A stretch of DNA of 64,000 nucleotides from Vreelandella maris. GTDB lineage: Bacteria > Pseudomonadota > Gammaproteobacteria > Pseudomonadales > Halomonadaceae. Under the pieces are notes generated by a model. It did no database searches, was not told the DNA's origin, and was given only the letters and a program-made list of their open reading frames with translations. Below, piece by piece: positions 59,731-64,000 of the stretch. The stretch spans positions 119,572 to 183,571 of the forward strand of contig NZ_JABWCV010000009.1 in the NCBI RefSeq assembly GCF_013371085.1, given 5' to 3'. A program made the position numbers and the translations under genes. Numbering within the stretch: the first letter of the stretch is position 1; each line of letters opens with the position of its first letter.

Positions 59731-60420
59731 TCAAAGAATTTGTTTAACATCATTCAGGCTGATTTGACCATAAATCGCCCCTAGGTCCAGCCGAACACCG
59801 CCGTTAACATCGTTAGGTGTCACGCTATTGACGATCGCATAGTTAAGCGCGGTTGATTCAATGGCTTCGCCTTCAGCGTCCGTCGCCTCTAACTGAACGG
59901 CATAGCGATTACTGGCAACCACTTCGCCTTGGTCATTCTCCCCATCCCACTTGAAAGACTGCACACCCGCATCAACCGCCCCTAAATCATAACGACGAAT
60001 AACCTGTCCGCCTTGGCCAACAATAGTCGCCTGAACATTGGCTGCGGGCTGGTCTAATTCAATCCCAAAAGGTGTTGAGTAAGGTTGACCTTCGCTATCT
60101 TGCTCGAGCATGATTTGTCGTCCAGGCACCATGACGCCCTGGCCAATCAAGCCGCTCGCCTGCAATGCCTGATTGGCATCCATTTGGCTGGTGATGCTCT
60201 GTAACGTGCTATTCAGCTGCTCAATACCGCTTACCGTGTTGATCTGTGCGATTTGAGACGTCATCTCCGCGTTTTCCATAGGTTTAAGCGGGTCTTGATT
60301 TTGCAATTGCGTAATCAATAGCGTCATAAAGCTATTACGCAGCTCGTCTGATTGACTCTGCTTTAGCTGAATACCACCACCATTGATATTCGACAACGTG
60401 GTTGGATCAATAGTACTCAT
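59731..60420 (-). CDS. flgD: Flagellar hook cap protein FlgD
   Basis: Scaffold for hook assembly, 229 aa, with FMTLLITQLQNQDPLKPMEN near the N-terminus and the FlgD Ig-like and tudor-like region (FKWDGENDQGEVV). It follows flgC by 2 bp. Confidence 0.95.
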   Translation of the reverse strand: MSTIDPTTLSNINGGGIQLKQSQSDELRNSFMTLLITQLQNQDPLKPMENAEMTSQIAQINTVSGIEQLNSTLQSITSQMDANQALQASGLIGQGVMVPGRQIMLEQDSEGQPYSTPFGIELDQPAANVQATIVGQGGQVIRRYDLGAVDAGVQSFKWDGENDQGEVVASNRYAVQLEATDAEGEAIESTALNYAIVNSVTPNDVNGGVRLDLGAIYGQISLNDVKQIL

Positions 60421-60422
60421 TG

Positions 60423-60833
60423 TTAGCCCTCTCCCAGCGACAGCGTCTGCATCAGCATTTGCTTACTGGTATTAAACACTTCAACGTTGGCTTGATAGGA
60501 GCGCGAAGCAGAAATCATATTGACCATTTCATGCACAGGCTCAACATTGGGTTTTGCGACATAGCCCTCTTCATCCGCTGCCGGGTGGTTGGGCATATAC
60601 TCCATGCGTAGCGGTGAATCGTCTTCTACCACTTCGGTCACTCGCACACCGCCAACGCCATAGCGGTTGCCTTGTGCCTGAGTCTCAAACATGACCTGTT
60701 TTGCTCGGTAGGTTTCACCATCAGGCCCGGCCACGCTATCGGCATTAGCCATGTTGCTAGCGGTAACGTTCATTCGCTGGGACTGGGCACTCATTGCCGA
60801 ACCGGCAATATCAAACGTAGAGAACATCGACAT
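60423..60833 (-). CDS. flgC: Flagellar proximal rod protein FlgC
   Basis: A 136-aa rod protein with MNVTASNMANADS and the C-terminal NMISASRSYQANVEV. GAGGAG precedes the ATG. Confidence 0.96.
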   Translation of the reverse strand: MSMFSTFDIAGSAMSAQSQRMNVTASNMANADSVAGPDGETYRAKQVMFETQAQGNRYGVGGVRVTEVVEDDSPLRMEYMPNHPAADEEGYVAKPNVEPVHEMVNMISASRSYQANVEVFNTSKQMLMQTLSLGEG

Positions 60834-60864
60834 CGTTGCTTAACTCCTCACTAATTTGGCCTGG

Positions 60865-61299
60865 TTATTCGGGCTGCATGGCATTTTTCAGCCCTTGAAT
60901 ACGGCTGTTGAGCATCGTAAGACCCACTTGATAACGAACAGCGTTATCAGCAAACTGCGTGCGCTCACGATCCATATCAACCGTATTGCCATCCAAACTA
61001 GGCTGGTCGGGAATGCGGTAAAGTAAATCGGCGTTGCCCGCTCCGCGCCATGCGGGGCCTTCTCCAGCAATATGGCTACCCGCGGTACGCGCCAACGTCA
61101 GGCCGCCACCGCTATTACTAGATGCATTCTGAGTACCGTCTACTGCTTTTTTCAGCTCACTAGCAAAATCGATATCACGCGCTTTATAGTTAGGCGTATC
61201 GGCATTGGCGATATTAGCCGCTAACACCTCGTGACGCGCTTGGCGTAACCCTACTGCTTGCTGATGAAAATTAAAGGCAGATTCCAGTTGATCAATCAT
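60865..61299 (-). CDS. flgB: Flagellar proximal rod protein FlgB
   Basis: A 144-aa rod protein with EVLAANIANADTPNYKARDI. The open frame continues upstream to 61464 into the divergent promoter region; the ATG at 61299 (GAGG 6-7 bp upstream) gives the usual FlgB N-terminus MIDQLESAFNFHQ. Confidence 0.94.
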   Translation of the reverse strand: MIDQLESAFNFHQQAVGLRQARHEVLAANIANADTPNYKARDIDFASELKKAVDGTQNASSNSGGGLTLARTAGSHIAGEGPAWRGAGNADLLYRIPDQPSLDGNTVDMDRERTQFADNAVRYQVGLTMLNSRIQGLKNAMQPE

Positions 61300-61501
61300 G
61301 CCGACCCTCGCGTTGAGGCAAAAAATAAAATGGATTTTGTTGATGATGAAGAATACGTCTGGAACTGTCAGCCTAAAGCATGGAACAGCTGGCGTTTCTA
61401 CCAGCATTTCGCGTGATACGGCTGCTACCTTTTCGCTACACTGACTGACCGGTAGCCTCATCACCCTACTTCCCCAAGCTCTTCAGCAAGTGGCCTCTTC
61501 C
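61300..61501. promoter_or_regulatory. Divergent regulatory region between flgB and flgA
   Basis: About 200 bp from which the leftward flgB run and the rightward flgAMN run start, as in enteric bacteria. It contains no sigma-28 consensus. FlhDC-type activation is expected, but I could not place its site or the -35/-10 pairs with confidence. Confidence 0.45.
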
Positions 61502-62218
61502 ATGCTACGAAAGCGCGTTACTCAGCCAGGCATGCTTTGCTACTGGCAAGTGATTTTTTTATTGGCAATGCTAGCCGTTACAGCTTTGACTAAGGTTCAG
61601 GCTGACGACGATGCTCTGCTCCAGCAAGTACACCAATTTTTGTATCAGGAAACTCAGGCATTAGGCGAGGAAGTGGTGATTGATCTACGGCCACCGTCTC
61701 CGCATTTGCCGAAATGTATTCAACCAGAGCCATTTTTACCCAACGCAAATCAAGCCCCGTTGGGCCGCGTTTCCGTTGGGGTACGTTGCGGTGAAAACGG
61801 CCGACAAGTGCGTTACTTACAGGCTCAGATTGATGTCATTGGTAGTTATGTGGTGGCAGCGAGAGATATTGAGCGAGGCACGTTGATTACTTCGAATATG
61901 CTCAGCGAACGTGGTGGTAATTTAGGCGATCTTTCGGCGCAAGCTTTGACGGCTGAAGAAGACATCGTAGGTAAAATCACCCAGCGCCCCATTCGCTCTG
62001 GCAGCGCTTTTTTGGCTCATTACTTACAAGCTCCTGACTTAGTTGAACGTGGGCAGCGCGTTACTGTCGTAGCTCAAGGTTCAGCTTTTCGCGTTTCACG
62101 CGAAGGGGAGGCGCTAGAAAATGGCGCTCTTGGTGAACAAGTAAGGGTGCGTTTTGGATCACGCGAAATCATGACTGCCCGCGTCACTGATCGAGGTGTT
62201 TTGGTGGTGGATTTTTAA
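61502..62218 (+). CDS. flgA: Flagellar P-ring assembly chaperone FlgA
   Basis: Periplasmic helper for FlgI. The 238-aa precursor has a signal peptide (cleavage after VQA near residue 34) and a C-terminal SAF domain (VVAARDIERGTLITSNML, then VRVRFGSREIMTARV). The frame also allows a GTG at 61490; neither start has a strong ribosome-binding site, so the ATG is given. Confidence 0.9.
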   Translation: MLRKRVTQPGMLCYWQVIFLLAMLAVTALTKVQADDDALLQQVHQFLYQETQALGEEVVIDLRPPSPHLPKCIQPEPFLPNANQAPLGRVSVGVRCGENGRQVRYLQAQIDVIGSYVVAARDIERGTLITSNMLSERGGNLGDLSAQALTAEEDIVGKITQRPIRSGSAFLAHYLQAPDLVERGQRVTVVAQGSAFRVSREGEALENGALGEQVRVRFGSREIMTARVTDRGVLVVDF

Positions 62219-62227
62219 CGCATCGCC

Positions 62228-62254
62228 TAAAGTTATACCCTGCGCTGCCGATAT
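62228..62254 (+). promoter_or_regulatory. Sigma-28 (FliA) promoter of flgM-flgN
   Basis: TAAAGTTA (62228-62235), an 11-bp spacer, GCCGATAT (62247-62254), only one base off consensus in each box. It begins 9 bp after the flgA stop. Transcription would start near 62260, downstream of the in-frame ATG at 62255. Confidence 0.88.
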
Positions 62255-62314
62255 ATGGCTATACAAGCTACGCTAGGCGCCAAGCGCATCGACGTTGACG
62301 ATGAGGCAGACAAC

Positions 62315-62581
62315 GTGAAAATTGATAACATTAACTCGCTATTACGCTCGAATCCTACTCAGCAGCGGGATGAAACGCAAAAAGCGGAGAGCGTATCGCC
62401 AGCCACACCGGGCGGCATGACTCGTGAGTCGACCCAACTGAGTCAATCGAGTATTGATGAGTCTCAGGATATCGATACCGCCAAAGTTGAAGAGATTCGA
62501 GACGCTATTCGTGAAGGGCGCCTGGAAATGCGCGCAGACCGAATTGCTGACGGTCTAATCGCCAATCTTAAAGATTTATAG
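62315..62581 (+). CDS. flgM: Anti-sigma-28 factor FlgM
   Basis: Holds FliA inactive until it is exported through the finished hook. The 88-aa product begins MKIDNINSLLRSN and has the FlgM C-terminal helices (VEEIRDAIREGRLEMRADRIADGL). The frame opens at an ATG at 62255, but this lies upstream of the expected sigma-28 transcript start; GAGG (62303-62306) sits 8 bp before a GTG at 62315, which gives the typical size. A longer form from flgA read-through transcripts cannot be excluded. Confidence 0.9.
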   Translation: MKIDNINSLLRSNPTQQRDETQKAESVSPATPGGMTRESTQLSQSSIDESQDIDTAKVEEIRDAIREGRLEMRADRIADGLIANLKDL

Positions 62582-62593
62582 GGGACGCTTTAA

Positions 62594-63043
62594 ATGAGCC
62601 TTGCATCTTTGCTTACCGACCAACGGCAGCGCCTTGATGCGTTAATTTCGTTGTTGTCCAACGAGCAAAACCTTTTGACGCAAGGTGACATTGACGGCGA
62701 TGCGTTAGCTCAAGTCGCACACGAAAAGCAGTCATTATTAGCCGAGCTAGAGCGGATTGAAACTGTGCGCCGCAATGTACAGAAACGCCTCGGTTATGAT
62801 GAAGGTGCTATTGGCGCTAGATCAGCAGCTGTTGATGCTGGCTGTCAAACAGCATGGGAAAGCCTGCTTGAAAAAAGTGAGCGCGCCTCACGCATGAACG
62901 AGCTGACGGGACAAATGCTGTCAGTACGAATGAAGCATAACCAGGCAATGCTGGATTACATCCGCCAAATTGCAGAAAAAACGCTGTATAAGCCGGATGG
63001 TCGTAATAGCGCTCAACCTGGCAGAATCAACGCTTCCGCCTGA
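62594..63043 (+). CDS. flgN: Flagellar export chaperone FlgN
   Basis: A 149-aa helical chaperone for the junction proteins FlgK and FlgL. The length, the coiled-coil pattern and the NELTGQMLSVRMKHNQAML region fit the family. GGGGA lies before the ATG. It follows flgM by 12 bp in the usual flgA-M-N order. Confidence 0.88.
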   Translation: MSLASLLTDQRQRLDALISLLSNEQNLLTQGDIDGDALAQVAHEKQSLLAELERIETVRRNVQKRLGYDEGAIGARSAAVDAGCQTAWESLLEKSERASRMNELTGQMLSVRMKHNQAMLDYIRQIAEKTLYKPDGRNSAQPGRINASA

Positions 63044-63081
63044 TATATTCCCTCGACAAGTTCCCTGCATAACGTTTCAAT

Positions 63082-63118
63082 GAAAGCCCTCCTCACTAGT
63101 AGGATTCCAAAGGCTTTC
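63082..63118 (+). repeat. Inverted repeat over the ribosome site of the SDR gene
   Basis: GAAAGCC (63082-63088) pairs with GGCTTTC (63112-63118), with an inner TCCT/AGGA pair in the loop. The right arm covers part of the AAAGG at 63109-63113 and ends one base before the ATG at 63120. Confidence 0.4.
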
Positions 63119-63119
63119 C

Positions 63120-63860
63120 ATGTTTTATTTGCTGCCTCATCATTATACAGCGCTGGTTGTTGGCGCATCGGGAGGAATAGGCGCTGCCATCATTAAGCAG
63201 CTACTCTCTTCCTCCCAGCTCGGCCACATTATTACGGTAAGCCGTAAACCATCACAAATTGACCATCCACGCCTTACTCACCTGATGCTTGATGTTTCTC
63301 AAGAACAGGATAGGCAGGCACTTCAAAATGCATTGGCTGCCCGGCCTGTTCACTTCTTCTTTAATGCCATCGGCATCCTGCATGATGAAGCTAAACAACT
63401 GGTTCCTGAAAAGCGACTTAATCAGCTGAGTGTTGAAAACCTAACGCAGACAATGAATATCAACGCCTTTACGCCTATCTTGCTGCTGGCGTCACTAAAA
63501 GACTCTTTCAAAGGGACACACCCTACAGTGATCGCCAGTCTTTCCGCGCGAGTTGGTTCCATTGAGGATAATCAGCTAGGCGGCTGGTACAGCTATCGTG
63601 CCAGCAAAGCAGCCCATAACATGCTGCTTAAGACGGCATCAATAGAGCTCAAGCGGCTTAACAAACAATGCACCGTGTTATGCCTGCATCCAGGCACTAC
63701 CGATACGGCACTCTCTAAACCTTTTCAAGCAAGGGTGCCTAACGAGAAGCTCTTCACGCCTGCATTTGTAGCAGAGCAGTTGCTAGAAGTTATCACTCAG
63801 CGCACACCCGATGATAACGGTACTTTTTGGGCTTGGGATGGCCAACCTATTGAATGGTAA
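63120..63860 (+). CDS. Short-chain dehydrogenase/reductase (SDR) family protein
   Basis: A 246-aa Rossmann-fold oxidoreductase. The cofactor loop is VGASGGIG (about 14-21), the structural motif FNAIGIL replaces NNAG, and the active-site serine and YxxxK are in SLSAR and YSYRASKAA. It resembles the CsgA/C-factor-like SDR group. Its substrate is unknown. It lies outside the flagellar set and converges on the rRNA operon. Confidence 0.85.
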   Translation: MFYLLPHHYTALVVGASGGIGAAIIKQLLSSSQLGHIITVSRKPSQIDHPRLTHLMLDVSQEQDRQALQNALAARPVHFFFNAIGILHDEAKQLVPEKRLNQLSVENLTQTMNINAFTPILLLASLKDSFKGTHPTVIASLSARVGSIEDNQLGGWYSYRASKAAHNMLLKTASIELKRLNKQCTVLCLHPGTTDTALSKPFQARVPNEKLFTPAFVAEQLLEVITQRTPDDNGTFWAWDGQPIEW

Positions 63861-63886
63861 GAATGAATTTTTTTCTTCCACGCACA

Positions 63887-63911
63887 CAAAAAACCCAGCC
63901 GGGTGGCTGGG
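63887..63911 (-). terminator. Terminator of the leftward rRNA operon
   Basis: CCCAGCC (63894-63900) and GGCTGGG (63905-63911) form a 7-bp stem with loop GGGT. Leftward it is followed by six T (six A at 63888-63893 on the plus strand). It lies about 17 bp beyond the 3' end of the 5S gene. Rightward the flank TTCTTC is weaker but could help end the SDR transcript. Confidence 0.8.
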
Positions 63912-63927
63912 TTCTTCGTGGTATAGG

Positions 63928-64000
63928 TGCCTGACGATGACCTACTCTCGCATGGGGAGACCCCACACTACCATCGGCGCTAAGCGGTTTCACTGCTGAG
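63928..64000 (-). rRNA. rrf: 5S ribosomal RNA, 3' part (runs off the window)
   Basis: The reverse strand carries the well-conserved gammaproteobacterial 5S 3' half: GCGCCGATGGTAGTGTGGGG, then TCTCCCCATGCGAGAGTAGG, ending GTCAGGCA. About 73 of roughly 115 nt are present; the 5' part lies beyond the right edge, presumably with 23S and 16S further right. Confidence 0.95.

Noticed and set aside
63811..63999. 62-codon rightward frame at the right end
   Set aside because: It overlaps the SDR gene end, the terminator and the 5S rRNA gene, so it is not a protein gene.

Overview
The window reads as chromosomal DNA of a gammaproteobacterium, most like the Halomonas/Chromohalobacter group (inferred from protein style, moderate-to-high GC and gene order; no 16S gene lies in the window to prove it). 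Almost the whole window, about 7.9 to 63.0 kb, is one flagellar and chemotaxis supercluster. No prophage, IS element, CRISPR array, integron or tRNA was seen.

Layout. (1) 1-7.9 kb, housekeeping: the first codons of a leftward transporter, uvrA, a Crp/Fnr-family regulator, a split B12-dependent (class II) ribonucleotide reductase with two upstream NrdR-like boxes 31 bp apart, and an unknown exported protein. (2) 33.1-7.9 kb, leftward: flhD-flhC, motA-motB-cheA-cheW, two chemoreceptor genes, cheR-cheB, a third chemoreceptor gene, cheY-cheZ, flhB-flhA-flhF, a small FlhG-like gene, flhE, fliA, motC-motD and a phytochrome-like diguanylate cyclase. This is the enteric order (flhDC, motAB-cheAW, receptors, cheRBYZ, flhBAE) with Pseudomonas-type pieces (flhF/flhG-like, fliA, motCD) inserted or appended. 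(3) 37.4-33.2 kb, leftward: a PilZ-HD-GYP fusion, then fliS-fliT-fliK-like-flhB C-domain-like. (4) flaG (+) converging on fliE (-). (5) 38.7-50.3 kb, rightward: fliF to fliR. (6) 61.3-50.3 kb, leftward: flgB to flgL, with flgA-flgM-flgN diverging rightward to 63.0 kb. (7) The right end holds an SDR oxidoreductase, a terminator and the 3' part of a leftward 5S rRNA gene.

How it works together. FlhDC should drive the early and middle genes (export gate, basal body, hook). FliA (sigma-28) and its anti-sigma factor FlgM time the late genes. Four sites with sigma-28 architecture and an exact 11-bp spacer are readable by eye: upstream of flaG (a perfect consensus match), fliS, flgK and flgM. The flgM site also implies that FlgM starts at a GTG about 60 bp downstream of the first in-frame ATG. 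Two stator sets (MotAB and MotCD) and two c-di-GMP proteins suggest second-messenger control of motility. Flagellin (fliC) and the filament cap (fliD) are absent from the window, although their usual neighbours flaG, fliS and fliT are present.

Most interesting: between flhF and flhE lies a 192-aa protein that keeps the N-terminal DQAxxLR motif with which FlhG stimulates FlhF, while its P-loop has lost the catalytic lysine and the protein is short. It is translationally coupled to an FlhF carrying an extra C-terminal part of about 355 residues. This looks like a rewired FlhF/FlhG flagellar-placement system. Other notable points are a duplicated putative CheY-binding motif in FliN, a repeat duplication in FliK, a free FlhB C-domain paired with a second FliK, a chromophore-less phytochrome-like cyclase, and a PilZ-HD-GYP protein whose HD-GYP site has lost the His-His pair.
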